This document shows, in pieces, positions 11,990 to 23,471 of a DNA stretch of 64,000 bases. The notes under the pieces were generated by a model. It did not search any database. It saw only the letters and a list, made by a program, of their open reading frames with translations, and was not told the DNA's origin. Numbering within the stretch: position 1 is the first letter of the stretch; each line of letters starts with the position of its first letter. Source of the DNA: Spongilla lacustris (Eukaryota > Porifera > Demospongiae > Spongillida > Spongillidae); contig OX442427.1 of assembly GCA_949361645.1 (NCBI GenBank), positions 1,012,503 to 1,076,502 on the forward strand, in the 5' to 3' direction. The translations under genes were made by a program, and so were the position numbers.

Positions 11990-12841
11990 AAACGAAATTA
12001 TTGTCATCTGTAGGGGTGTATGATTAAATAATGGAATAGCCCATTGTGCAAGAACACTTACTAAGTATTGAGCCACAATTGGTAGCTGCCATACCCCCTC
12101 CAGCCAAGAGAGTAAAGAATAAACAATAATTCAGTTCAAGCTCAATCTATTTACATACGAGCATGGAGTCAAATTTAGACCAAAAGAAATGTAAGGCTAT
12201 ATTTTAAACGCTCTGTTAAAACCCACTTCATTGCGCAAATAATATTAATTCCCCCACCCCCAAAAAGACACCAAAATGGTGGATTTTCAAAGGCTAGAAA
12301 TCTACTTCAGAAAATGCGTTGCCACTAACCTGTACCAAAAAACGACAGTGCAAACAACTAACTTTACCGTGATAGCTTTGGCATGTTCCAATTCAGTCAC
12401 CGAGCGTCGTTGTAGTTTTTTGAACACATGCAGTCGGTGATCGCCGTGCGTAAGTCGATAGGTTTGAAGTACCAGAGCCGACAGTTGGCAACACCAGGCC
12501 ACGTGATTTTTGCTTACAATATAGTTCAAAGGTGTTTATCACTGCTAGTATGGCTTTTAGGTGTTGATTACGTTTTATGTACCCCGTGCACAGCTGGTTC
12601 TAAAAGGCATCGGTTGTCAGGTTCGTTGCTATGGGTGTACGTAACCATTTCAATTTTTCGGGGCGTAGGGCTTAGTTTCCACGCGTTCAATGAGAGCAGA
12701 CCACCGTGCTGGATGGTTAATCAGCCACACCCTCGCGTATATGCACGCCAGACTTAAGGTTATTTGATGTGTGTATGTACCAATCTAAACATGCATAAGG
12801 TCGAGCCAACAATGATTACAATAGAAACGTGCAGTGCACGA
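11990..12841. other. Intergenic region downstream of TUG
   Basis: No supported gene. Opposed short open frames at 12,302-12,529 and 12,428-12,757 overlap on opposite strands and show no recognisable domain. This interval holds the 3' flank of the minus-strand TUG gene; I see no canonical AATAAA close to its stop. Confidence 0.4.
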
Positions 12842-15800
12842 TTAAAAAAAACTTGAAGTAGCATCCACAGGTTTTGCATCCACAGGTTTGATATCTTCAG
12901 CATCCACAGGTTTTGTATCTTCAGCATCCATTGGTTTTGTATCTTCAGATTTCCTTCCCTTCCATAAGCTAAATTGACACCTTTTCAACACATTGCAGCA
13001 CACACACACAGAGAGCTCTGCCTGTTACCTCAAACACTGTGATGACAGCGATGGCAACCACATGGATTCTGAGCCCACATAGACCGTGGCTGAGGGCACA
13101 AACCCTGCCTGAATTCACAATTACAGGTCACATACCATCAGCAGCACAGCAGAGAGGACACAAACCTCAAGGAATGTAACTTTTCCACTCTTAAGGACAG
13201 TCTTTGGAGGACTTGTGTCTAGACAAGAACAAAAGCACACACTCAGCTTAGCAGCAAAGCAGCAGCTGCAGAAGGAGATGCTTACAGAGGTAGAAATTGA
13301 TGGTTGGATCAGCCAAACTGTCTCTCACAAACTTCACAAGTGCTTTCACTGCAGGCAGTGGATCCATCAGACAACGTGCCTCCAGGAAGCAAACCAAACA
13401 CACTTACAGCTTTCCCCTGGTCTGAAGGAACCCTGTAGAATCCACAGGTCTGGGAAGCAGACACGAACCACTGCCTACGTGTAATGATGACATCATTCCC
13501 ATATTATAAGACCACACCTACATGCAATGATCACATCATCCCATGTTATAAGACCACATCTACGTGTAATGATGACATCATCCCCACATGCATGACCATG
13601 CCTGCATATAATGACGACATCATCCCCATGTGCAAGACTACACCTACATGTAGGTATAACATAATTCCCACGCTATAAGGCTGCCCACACACCCATGAGG
13701 CAAAGCCATCAGCAGTTATAAGGATGAGTCCTTACCATGTCAAAAAATACGGTTTGAATTTATTGATACAAGTCACTTAATTTAAAATATGCTCTATATT
13801 ACAGGTAGTTGAGTATGACCGTTTGAAATACATGTAGTCCAAGTGATGATAACCTGATCCTGTGGTGTAATTAGAATGCCATCATGTTGGCATCCTTGTG
13901 CACAAACTGTGTGATTAAATAATTGGTAACTGTTGCTAATAATAATACTACCAGCAGAAGAAATTACAGTGTAAACAAACCACAATGCCTTGTGCACAAA
14001 CTGTGTGATTAACTAATTGGTAACTGTTGCTAATAATAATACTACCAGCAGAAGAAATTACAGTGTAAACAAACCACAATGCTAGTTCAATTAAATGCAC
14101 AACAAGGTTTTTAAACTGATTAGTTCAATGTTGGAAGCTTGCAGTTTTATCTACTTAATGTTTAGGTTAACTAGCTGTGGGTCAATCTTTGATTTAGTGG
14201 TTTGAGTCTTCAATAAGGTAACAAGGATAATTATGTATTCCAAACAGAATGAAGTAGTTATATCACTATTAGCTTTGAGTGAGGCAAATACATTGCACAA
14301 GCGTATTTAGCCATTATACAGGGTCCAAAAGCTCCAACATTTCCTTGAATTTTAATAATATCAACTTGGTCGAATTTCAAACCACTAAATCAAGATACAA
14401 TGGCCCCTAAAATGAAGTCCATTGCAAAAATCTAAAAAATCAAGAATAATTTCTAGTTACTTAAATAGTTTGCAGCTCTTAACTAACCACCCACCTACAT
14501 TTATTAACATTAATTGAAATGAATAGGGGTCTTGAGACTTTTATCATCATTAATTAACCATTAAAATTTTATTCCACCAGCATGTCTTTTTTTGCTGTTA
14601 GAACTTTTAACAATTAACTGCTTGTGGTCAATTTTCCTTGATTGAGAAACACCCTGTATAGAATGTTGATTTGCTTAAATCCCTTGTTAGTAGAACTTTT
14701 AACGACAATTACCAATTAATTAACCCTTATGGTTCATTGTGGTTCTAACCTTTTTATACTGCTCCATCAACCTAGCTTGCCGAGCCTTCCTCATTGCCTC
14801 AGTCTGCAAAGGCAAATCAGCCTTCTCACTGTGGAAAAGAGATATATACATGCAGATAAGGAGCATGGAAAGAGGGGGGAAGAAAGAGGGAGGAGGGAGA
14901 GGAGGAAGGGAGAGGAGGGAGAGGGAGAAGGGAGAGGAGGGAGGGGAAAGGAGGGAGAGGGAGAAGGGAGAGGAGGGAGAGGGAGAAGGGAGAGGAGGGA
15001 GGGGAAAGGAGGGAGAGGGAGAAGGGAGAGGAGGGAGGGGAAAGGAGGGAAGGGAGGGAAAGGAGGGAAGGGAGGGAGAGCAGGGGACTGAGAAAGGGGT
15101 TAGAGAGGAAGGAAAGACAAGCAACATTTGGAGGTCAAACCCGTTAACCAAGTGACTGACATTTGTTTCTTGAGGTCGCTCTGCATTAGCTTCACATCAT
15201 CAATAGTCACCTCAAAGAAGTCATCTGGTAGTTCAGTCGCTGAGCAAAGATCCCACAACACCAGATATAAATAAACGAAGTGCCCCTCCCCCCGGCGCAC
15301 AAGAACATGCTCACCAGCTGCACTGCCCTGCAAGGCCAGGTCATCTCTTCCCCTCCCCCTCCCCCTCCCCGCGCACAAGAACATGCTCACCAGCTGCACT
15401 GCCCTGCAAGGCCAGGTCATCTCTTCCCCCCCCCCCCCCCCCCCCGGCGCACAAGAACATGCTCACCAGCTGCACTGCCCTGCAAGGCCAGGTCATCTCT
15501 TCTCATCACGGCTGTTTCACGGTCACAGGGCTCTACAACTGAGGCCACTACTGGCACCGTGACTGGCACCATGGCTGGTCCGCCTCTGTTCTTTGTTGCT
15601 GCTGCGTTGCAAAAGAGACATGCACGTCTATTTAGCATTGTGCGCAAAGGTACAGATTAGCATTTAATGGTCACGTGCAAACATAGAAACATCACCATGC
15701 TCTAATTCTGCTGTTTGGACTATCCAATTAACTGGTAAAGTATCACATGAGCACAGAGTTGGTGTTCATGTGCAGTGCTGTGTATGTGCATGTTATAGCA

Positions 15801-17443
15801 TGTGATTAGCATGTGATCATTTGGTAATTAATAACTGAAAATGTCATGCTGCAACTCTTCAGATTTATCACTAATAGTACTGCAAATTCCCCCATCCCCC
15901 CTCCCCCCCCAGACTCACCGTCCTGCTGGGGTATATTGGTGTGGGGTGTGGCCATCTCACTGAGAGTATACGCCCTCTCATACATGTACGCCAAAGTATG
16001 CTCATGCGTCACCATAGCAACTTCATTTTCCGGCCTCCTTCGTTTGGTTGGCACTGGTTCTCTGGGCAGCACCACCTCGTCATCTGGGAATATCTTGAAG
16101 GGATGTGAAGGGAACATGGGCCCCTCCTCCCCAGGCACCTCTCCAGTTCTCGGGTGATCCACTTCCATTTCATCCACTGCTGCAGAGCTCTGCAGGCTTG
16201 TCTCTCGGCTACCGTCAGGAAAGGTAATCTGACTAGTGGTCTGGTGCACTTCTCGGCTGCCAGCCTCAGTACTAGTAAGGTTACCAGCCAGGTTAGGAGC
16301 CTGGTTAGTGTCTTGTACTCCATCCTTTTCCCTTCGCTGGTCAGTGCATTCCACATCCATGCCCCCCTGGCCTTGAGCCTCTTGCCCTGCAGCAGCAAGG
16401 CTACTTGCATGACTGCTGGTGGTTGGAACGTTACTTTGAACGCAAGGTTCACCGCAAGACTTGTTCACCTGACGGAAGAGCAATCTGAAAGCAAAAAGTA
16501 TATTTTTTAAAAGCAAAAAGATTCAGAGCCAAATGATACATACACATATACGGTTGTAGGCTGAGCAACTAAATAACCTCCAGGTTTAAATAACCTCCAG
16601 GGTTTACATGTAAATAACCTCCAGGGTTACATATCAATTAAATAATCTTCAGGGTTACATATTAATTAAATAACCTCCATATTAATCTAATAACCACCAG
16701 GGTTACATATTAATTAAATAACTTCCATATTAATCTAATAACCACCAGGGTTACATATTAATTAAATAACCTCCAGGGTTACATATTACATAATCTACGC
16801 TAAATAATCTCCAGGGGTCACATAACCCACCAGGAATGTATATAGGCAGGTCTACCACTAACCTGAGCACTGCTGTACCACCAGTCATACCAAGGCTAGT
16901 AAGAGTGGACTGCTCCAGGGAGCCTTTACCACACACCTGGTGAGAGTTATGCCTTATGCATTCTCGAAACACTGGACCACAAATGCATGTAAATGTAGCA
17001 CTTAAGAAATAATCCTATTGTGGCCTACAGATTAAGTCCAGACCACACCCACCTCACGTCTCATGAACACAATTATGGGTTCCTTGGCCTCATCCTGTCC
17101 TGCAGCTATTCCCAGCTCACTGAGCACAGACCACAGCGTAGATGTGGAGGGAAAGGTGCCTTGCTTCCGAGTCCCATCTTCAAGTTGTACTGCTAGTGCA
17201 ACTTGACTATCTGGAAGTAATACATACATAGTGTGACTATCTGGAAGTAATAAATACATAGTGTGACTATCTGGAAGTAATACATACATACTGTGACTAT
17301 CTGGAAGTAATACATACATAGTGTGACTATCTGTAGTATGCTGCAAGATTACATCCCCTGTAAAACTCGTGGCAAAACAAAATCACTGAACTGATACAGT
17401 TAATTTGTTACCCCCACACACACACACACACCTGCACACACAC

Positions 17444-17529
<86 letters not shown>

Positions 17530-17881
17530 GTGGACCTCCGTTTGTCGGCTTCCACTACCTCCAGCTTTGCGTTATTGGGCATATTTGAGAAACGGTATGG
17601 AAGAGATAGATCCACAATAGAGCGCTGATACCTAACGATTCACACCTGATATTAGCACGAGATGTGCTCTACGCAAATCTCACTTCAGATTGTACAGTGT
17701 TGGATCGAACTTCTGTCGTGTGCACGCCTCTTCCAGCACCTGGCACGAAGTGGTTCAGTTTGTAAGGCGTCCAAAACGCAATCCCCTCGGCACTTACGTG
17801 CAACATCGTAGTGTCACCGTTCACCTTAACAGTGCACCGCCTTCCATTGGGACAAAGAACTTGCACGCTTGCACTGGACAT
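12842..17881 (-). CDS. ASPSCR1: TUG/ASPSCR1-like UBX-domain protein, complete, 14 exons
   Basis: Exons (minus): 17881-17798, 17739-17684, 17631-17536, 17206-17053, 16936-16863, 16484-15919, 15601-15467, 15239-15161, 14828-14725, 13470-13408, 13348-13286, 13218-13166, 13108-13029, 12968-12842; phases join to 577 codons (human about 553). The N-terminal ubiquitin-like domain shows SVQVLCPNGRR, then LYNLKYQRSIVDLSL and FSNMPNNAKLE. A second ubiquitin-like segment follows (ALAVQLEDGTR, LGMTGGTAVLR). A long low-complexity middle leads to ELPDDFFEVTIDDV and the UBX domain (VRVCFPDLWILQGSFRPGES, FVRDSLADPTINFYL, TSPPKTVL). The tail holds acidic DAEDTKPV repeats. In mammals TUG tethers GLUT4 vesicles at the Golgi and binds p97/VCP; here the role is inferred by family. 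Weak donor at exon 3 and uncertain exact exon 8/9 borders. It starts 137 bp downstream of the HGS stop. Splice sites of exons 4 and 7 lie in tandem repeats. Confidence 0.88.
13894..14081. repeat. 94-bp tandem duplication
   Basis: Two nearly identical copies beginning CCTTGTGCACAAACTGTGTG, at 13,894 and 13,988, inside TUG intron 9. The open frame reading across them on the minus strand is a repeat artefact. Confidence 0.85.
14868..15092. repeat. Purine-rich GGGAGA/GGGAAGG tract
   Basis: About 220 bp of almost pure G and A on the plus strand, built from GGGAGAGGGAGAAGGGAGAG-type units, within TUG intron 8. Such homopurine runs can form triplex (H-DNA), by general knowledge. The apparent Gly/Glu/Arg and Pro/Ser open frames are artefacts. 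Confidence 0.85.
15294..15500 (-). repeat. Triplicated 3' end of TUG exon 7 with its splice donor
   Basis: Three copies of a ~57-bp block containing GCTCACCAGCTGCACTGCCC start near 15,294, 15,371 and 15,446, separated by C-rich spacers. On the minus strand each contains the coding end DDLALQGSAA plus a GTGAGC donor (15,314-15,309, 15,390-15,385, 15,466-15,461). The 15,466 donor keeps the reading phase with exon 8. Confidence 0.8.
16560..16850. repeat. Minisatellite AATAACCTCCAGGGTTACATATTAATT
   Basis: About eight imperfect units, 20-55 bp apart, of AATAACC(A/T)CCAGGGTTACATA with variable ATTAATTA spacers, in TUG intron 5 (between exons 16936-16863 and 16484-15919). Confidence 0.8.
17206..17335 (-). 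repeat. 28-bp repeat carrying tandem copies of the exon 4 splice acceptor
   Basis: The unit GACTATCTGGAAGTAATA plus CATACATAGT occurs five times. Read on the minus strand, each unit offers TTACTTCCAGATAG followed by TC, i.e. a polypyrimidine-AG acceptor; the innermost copy is the acceptor used for exon 4 at 17,206. The fifth, outermost unit is shortened. Confidence 0.8.
17417..17527. repeat. (CA)n microsatellite
   Basis: About 110 bp of CA repeat in TUG intron 3, starting within 9 bp of the exon 3 donor. Cys/Val and His/Thr open frames here are artefacts. Confidence 0.95.
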
Positions 17882-17915
17882 GCCTAGCTATTACAGTTCA
17901 TTATTATTTTTTCTA

Positions 17916-17921
17916 TTTATT
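17916..17921 (-). terminator. AATAAA polyadenylation signal, probably of HGS
   Basis: On the minus strand AATAAA lies about 100 bp after the HGS stop and only 35 bp before the TUG start codon, so the HGS 3' end and TUG promoter/5' UTR must share about 137 bp. Confidence 0.6.
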
Positions 17922-18018
17922 GAGCAGTGCAGTGTTGTGTACGTACGTATTTCATTTTTAATATAACTAACCAAGTTAATTAAACACAAAGGTTCACGAA
18001 GGGTTAAATCCCCTTAGG

Positions 18019-21000
18019 TCACAGCACAATCAACGGCGGTTCGGACTCTTGGCGCTGAACTGAAGTAGGCGGCGGCTGACTGTATGCTGCATACGGCATT
18101 GACTGCATGGACAGCCCAGGAGGCTGTTGCATGGAAACCGACGGTGACGAAGAGTACATGACGGGGGCTGGCTGAATAGGGTGGTACGTAGTTAACTGTG
18201 GAACCGAAGCCTGCAAGGAGTGGGTGGGGCCCATCGACAATGGCGGCCCGTGAGGCATCAGAGTGGTTTGAAGCGGCAGCGGAGGGTGGTACGCGGGTTG
18301 TGGTGGCTGCTGGTGCTGCTGAAGCAACGGCTGGTACAGAGACTCCGAAGAGGCGGTGTAAGGGGGAGGGTGGTAAAGCTCGGGTTCGACCTTAGTGGGC
18401 AGCTGCTGCACCTCTTGCAGCGTTATTGTGGATGGCATCTGATAATGACCGCCCGGAGGCATCATGGGCATTTGGTTTCCAAGGCCACCACCGTACGCAC
18501 CAACAACCCGATCGTCCTGAGGCGGCTGCAACCCACCAAAGTGTGAGTGCAGGACCTGCTGCTCCTGGGCTATGAGCTGCAGCCTCTCTCTCTCCCTCTG
18601 CTCCTGGATCTGGAACTCAAACTCCTGCTGCTGTGTGCTTAGCTTCACCATTCTCTCCTGGCGCAGTGTCTCCTGGTACGCCATCTGCTCTGCCTTCTGC
18701 TGCCGCAGCAGAGCTAGCTTCTGCTCCATCTGCATGCGGGCCAGGATGGACTGCTCCTGCTCCTGCTGGCGTATCCTTTCCAGGTGCATCCGTCTCATTG
18801 CGTTGAGGGACACACGGGCTTCCTTGGCCTGGATGACCTTATGCAGGAGCTTCTCCTGTGCAGCTGTCAGGGTGGTACAAGAAGATGAGGGCAGCTTACA
18901 ACCACCCCCCCGGCCTCCCCCTTATTGTAACCCCCTTTCTCCTTCAAGTACGGACTTATTTCTCTGGCCTTATTCACCCTCCCTTTATTGTCTTCTACAC
19001 CTCCTCCATCCCTCTCACCTCCTCCATCTCCATCACCCGTCCTCCTCCACCACCCCTCACCTCATCACCCTCACCTCCTGCATCACTCCTCACCTCCTTC
19101 ATCACCCCTTGCCTCACCCCCACCACCCCTCACCTCATCACTCCTCACCTTCTTCATCACCCCTTGCCTCACCCCCACCACCCCTTGCCTCATCACTCCT
19201 CACCTTCTCCACCACCCCTTGCCTCACCCCCACCACCCCTTGCCTCACCTTCTCCATCACCCCTTGCCTCACCCCCACCACCCCTCTCCATCATCATGTT
19301 TCCCAAACACCCTCCTACCTTTCTTCTGTTGGACATCATCCACCTCTTTCAAGAGCTGGGGCTGCATAGCATTGAGGTTCTGGTACAGCATGAGAACCAC
19401 CTGGTCTGTGGCCACACTCCCTCCAGCAGCGCTGACCTGCTGGAGCCTTTGAACAAACTGCTCTGTGGTTTTCCTGACTGTCTCAGCAAGTGAGCTCGTT
19501 CCCTGTACCTCAGGAGCAGCTGTGGCCTGCTGGAGAATGGGGAGGAGGAGAAGAAATGAGGGAAGAGGGAAGAAGGGAATGAGGGAAGTAAGGAATATGA
19601 GGGGAGGAATAAAGAGTGCACTTGGAGCAAAAAAAATGTGATGCAATGCAACTGAAGGTATCATATCACACTCATCATCATAGGGGCGGGTTCACTCACC
19701 ATCATAGGGGCGGAGTCTTGTACCACACCAGCAGGTGTAGCACTGGCTGTTGGCACTTGCTGCACTCTCCTCTGCTCCCAGTAAGAACGGTCTAAATACC
19801 GAGCCAGCTAGTGTGAGGTGTGAGTGTGTGGGTGTGTGTTGTATGTGTGAGGTGTGGGGTGTGTTGTATGTGTGTGAGGTGTGGGTGTGTGTTGTATGTG
19901 TGTGTGAGGTGTGTTGTATGTGTGTGAGGTGTTGTATGTGTGAGGTGTGGGTGTGTGAGGTGTGTTGTATGTGTGTGAGGTGTGGGTGTGTGTATTGTAT
20001 GTGTGAGATGTGCGTGAGGTATATATGTGTGAGGTATATATGTGTGAGGTGTAGTATGTGCATGTGTGTGTTAGTGTGCATAAAGTTTAGTTCATGTGTG
20101 TGCAGGTGTGGTGTGTGTGCAGGTGTGGAGTGTGCATCAGTGTGATTGGCACAGGTCAATGGCACCAGCGCATGGTGTGAGCAGAAGGGCTCACAGGGTC
20201 ATCACTGCCAGGCCGCTCCTCTGTGCCACCATCGTGTGCAATGCTGTGTGAAATGGCCGCATAAAGTGGGCTGGAGGCAGGCGGGGCAGTGGGCGGGGCT
20301 GATGGCAACCTAATGTTCTGCTCTGAAGCTGACCCACTTGTCTTGCTTGCCCCCTTCTAGATTGGGGGAGGGGGGGGGGGGGAGAGAACTCCTTTCAACT
20401 CATATGGCAATCACCACGACAACTAACATACCTTGTTCTCCTGCTCATTCAGGGACATAGCTATGGCTATCTGGATGTCATCCTGCTCCTGTATCTCACG
20501 CTGCTTGTCGTTGGACTGGGCCGCAGGGACCTGAGGCTCGCGGGCCAGAGCACTCTGGAGGTACTCAACAGGGAGATCAGAGGAGTTGGTGGTAGTGGTG
20601 GAGGTGGAGGCTTTGCCTTGCTCTGAGGTACCAGAGGCTTGAGATGCTCTAGGTAAGGGGTGGGGGGGATAGTGTGTGGTAAGGGAGAGATATGGTATGC
20701 AGAGGGAGGGAGGGGAGGGAGGGAGGGAGGGGAGGGAGGGAAGGGAGGGAGGGAGGGAGGAAGGGAGGGAGGAAGGAAGGGAGGGAGGGAGGGAGGGAGG
20801 AGGGTCAAGGCCATGTAATAAGGTTAGATAGAGAAGCTCTATCATGGTAAAATAACCTAACCTGCCCTCATTAACAGCCCTTTCCCCCTTGCACCCCCCC
20901 ACACACACACACACTCGTTTACTCCTCTCGTTTCCACTAACCCTTTGTCTAGCTTCTTAAAACATAGGTCACACACGCGGGTCTTCTCTGTGATGCCAAA

Positions 21001-22048
21001 GTCAGGCAGAGGTGCTCTCTTCTCAGAACACTTGTTGCACACACGGTTACCGCAGTTGCGACAGTGATGCTGCCAAAGGTGACAATGGACACACACAGGA
21101 GGCCATTATATGTTTTGTTTATGACAATGGTTTAATGTATGTGTTCCTTCCATATATGAGTGCACACACACACACACACAAAGAAGTGCATGCTAAGTGT
21201 GTAAAAGGTGTCATAGCATTGAGCGTGTATGTGTGGTGAGTGTGCACATCCATTGGCTTACACGTCTAAGTAGTTTTAGATCAGTGTGACATATGGCACA
21301 GCTGTCTGTGCTCTTCCAGTCCGGTGGCTAACAGACAAACACAAAACAGGTCAGCCTCCATACCAGCTCCCAGGTTCTCCCCTTACCTTCTGGACAAATG
21401 CAGCAGAGGCTACCTGGGGTTCGGGGATGTGGAATCCCTCCGTCTTCAGCTCCGAGAATACGTCCTGTATGGCCTTGTACTCTGACTGAGAGCCAAAGGC
21501 GGACTTCCACTCCCCAACCAGTTCGAGCGCTTTGTCTATGGCCTTTTCGTTGGTCCGTGTCTATCAACACAAAGGCCTTCCACTAAACAAAAGTCCTCCA
21601 TCCGACTCCACGCACGTAGTCCCTTACCTGGCTGGTCTTAATAATACCCTTTATAACTGAAAGAAAATCCTGTGACAGTACTTCCTTGTGTACGTCAGGA
21701 CCACAGTTTTTCATTATGGAATCCATCACAAGCAGGGTATAGTAGACACAGTTACCGTCCGTATCTTGAAGCTTTTTACGTAGCTCCTTCATTGCCGTCT
21801 TCGTCCTAAAACAAAGACGAAGCAACAGTAAAGTAGTTTCAGTGACGCTAATAACGTACGCTACGCTTTTGGTTTTCACTTCTTCCACAATCTCCAGTAT
21901 AGACTCCCAGTCCGTTTCCTTCAAATCGGAACTGGTGGCCTTGTCTGACGTGCGTACGAACGGGAAAAAAAACACGATTAAACACGCTTGGGCTACATGA
22001 AGTTCAAATATATTGGTCCTTACCTAAGAGCGTCTTGAAGTTCACCAT
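18019..22048 (-). CDS. HGS: HGS/Hrs, ESCRT-0 ubiquitin-sorting subunit, complete, 11 exons
   Basis: Exons (minus): 22048-22024, 21944-21860, 21805-21628, 21560-21387, 21327-21262, 21069-20942, 20648-20432, 20356-20195, 19807-19700, 19529-19319, 18863-18019. The phases join without a break to 732 codons (human about 777). The VHS domain (residues ~1-150) starts with MVNFKTLLDKATS and includes ETDWESILEIVEEVK. The FYVE zinc finger (~155-217) has WKSTD, the basic motif R-HHCRNCG across the exon 5/6 junction, and TRVCDLC, so PI3P binding should be kept. A ubiquitin-interacting motif (DDIQIAIAMSLNE) ends exon 7. LARYLDRSYWEQ follows, then a coiled coil rich in Q/E/R and a Pro/Gln-rich tail. Known role of the family: recruits ubiquitinated cargo and STAM on early endosomes for multivesicular body sorting. 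The introns carry several simple repeats, but all coding landmarks look intact. Confidence 0.93.
19040..19290. repeat. Minisatellite CCTCACCCCCACCACCCCTTG
   Basis: C/T/A-rich units of about 20-40 bp repeat through HGS intron 10. Pro/Thr/His/Ser-rich open frames here are repeat translations. Confidence 0.85.
19810..20150. repeat. TGTGTGAGGTG-type repeat
   Basis: Variable copies of TGTTGTATGTGTGTGAGGTG fill HGS intron 8, right up to the exon 9 acceptor side (19,807). All open frames across it are artefacts. Confidence 0.9.
20699..20802. repeat. (GGGA)n-rich tract
   Basis: GGGAGGGA repeats with occasional AAGG variants in HGS intron 6, close to the exon 7 acceptor; on the coding strand it provides a long CCTC pyrimidine tract. 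Confidence 0.9.
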
Positions 22049-22302
22049 GATTCTTCCTTAGCAATGACACAGCCCTTGGGCGTGGTTTTATGACGATGAA
22101 TCTATTTTAATCGTCTCTTGTGACGTCATTGTGCCACGTTGTGGTATTACGCCGATGCGACATCCACCACATACAAAATGAGACATGGGCGTGGCTGCAT
22201 CTAGAGAGCAGCTAATTTTTGATAAAATCTATTAGTAGCTAGCGCTAGCGTGCTTTGCAAATAGAATCAATGCATATACTATTAAACGCCAAACCTAGTG
22301 GC

Positions 22303-22364
22303 TCTCGCGCACCATGACGTAATAATGAGATATTACTCTCATTTATTACGTCATGGCACGCGAG
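22303..22364. repeat. Imperfect hairpin, 27-bp arms
   Basis: CTCGCGCACCATGACGTAAT and its near-perfect complement ATTACGTCATGGCACGCGAG flank a short loop around 22,335. It lies 250 bp upstream of the HGS start and contains two TGACGT (CRE-like) cores, one per arm. It could be a tiny foldback element or part of the HGS promoter. Confidence 0.7.
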
Positions 22365-22410
22365 ACTATTATTCCTGCATGAACTCGTATTAAACCAACA
22401 TCACAACCGG

Positions 22411-23185
22411 CAGGCCCGTAGGCTGGGGGGGGGGGGGGGGGGGGGGGTCGGTGGGTTCGGTCGACCCCCCCCGCTCGTCAGAACTAGTTCCGCTTGCCAT
22501 CAAAATAATTTATTCATAACTTCTACACATGTAGCTATAGCCCGCGAGAATGAGATAACAATACATGCAGGCTTAGCAACCGCGGGACATCCATTCTAAA
22601 ATGGGACGCCCACGTCCCGCCCACAACAAACAGCAGCGGCGGAACAGGGGGAGGGCCGTGAATTAAATTACGGGTTCCGTGCAACTATGGGTATAAGTTC
22701 CGCATACGATCAAGAATTGCGGAACTTTTACCCATGCATACTGTTAGTTGGGCGTAGCCCGACCTTCGCGTATTGGCGGATACGCGAAGGTCGGGCTATG
22801 CCCAACTAGCATATACTGTTACATGTAGTCATTTGAGTTGCATACGACAAATCGCCCGGAAGTTGCCCCGTGTATGCCAGCCTTTAGACTCGCAACTCGC
22901 AAGCCAGACCTACATGTACTTCATTATTGAACGGGAACACAAACTGGGCTATATCCATGTTTCTATGCAATTATGCTATGTTTTGTGGTTGAAAAATTGC
23001 AAAAGTTGCAAAGCGGCTGGGGCGGAGCCCCAGACCCCGATGGGGGAGCTTACAGCGCTCCCCCATACCCCCTAGCTGGGCGAGAGGGGGCTATGCCCCC
23101 TCCTGCTCCCACCACCGCTCTTAATCAGTTCCACCTTATTGCTTTCCCGAACCCCCCCCCGTCTCCCGACCAGCCTACGGGCCTG
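22411..23185. mobile_element. Non-autonomous element with 16-bp perfect TIRs, containing nested hairpins
   Basis: Starts CAGGCCCGTAGGCTGG and ends with its exact complement. A G homopolymer follows the left end and a C-rich run precedes the right end. Inside are a 60-bp palindrome (22,747-22,806) and a GGGGCGGAGCCCCAGACCCC module shared with other elements (near 24,130, 24,693 and 53,405). No transposase frame seen; I could not establish a target duplication. Confidence 0.7.
22747..22806. repeat. Near-perfect palindrome with 28-bp arms
   Basis: GTTGGGCGTAGCCCGACCTT, then TCGCGTAT, a short spacer, and the complementary arm with a single mismatch. It lies within the CAGGCCCGTAGGCTGG element. 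Confidence 0.85.
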
Positions 23186-23471
23186 CAACGATTTGTTTCC
23201 ATGTGAAATAAACCTTACAGCCGGTGTTTGTTTTCAACTTAGACTAGAGGCAAAACGGATTAGTGGTACATGCAAGGTCTCAAATCCAGCGTCAGTAGCA
23301 CTGATTGAGTAATCCCAGATCCTGATCATTCGATTGACAAGGGCCGACACACATGAGGGAAGTACAGAGCGCCGGAAGACACGAATGCCTTGAGAAATGG
23401 CAAGCGATGTTGAACTGACAAACATGCACCCAACCAAACTCATTTGGCAAACTGAAAGTATACCTCTATAT

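Noticed and set aside
12302..12757. Opposed open frames suggesting a small gene
   Set aside because: No recognisable domain, no splice context, short and overlapping on both strands.
13215..13484. Plus-strand 89-codon frame
   Set aside because: Antisense to TUG exons 10-12, which encode the UBX domain in consistent phase.
14720..15155. Pro/Ser-rich and Gly/Glu/Arg-rich frames
   Set aside because: Homopurine tract in a TUG intron; only 14,725-14,828 and 15,161-15,239 (minus) are exons.
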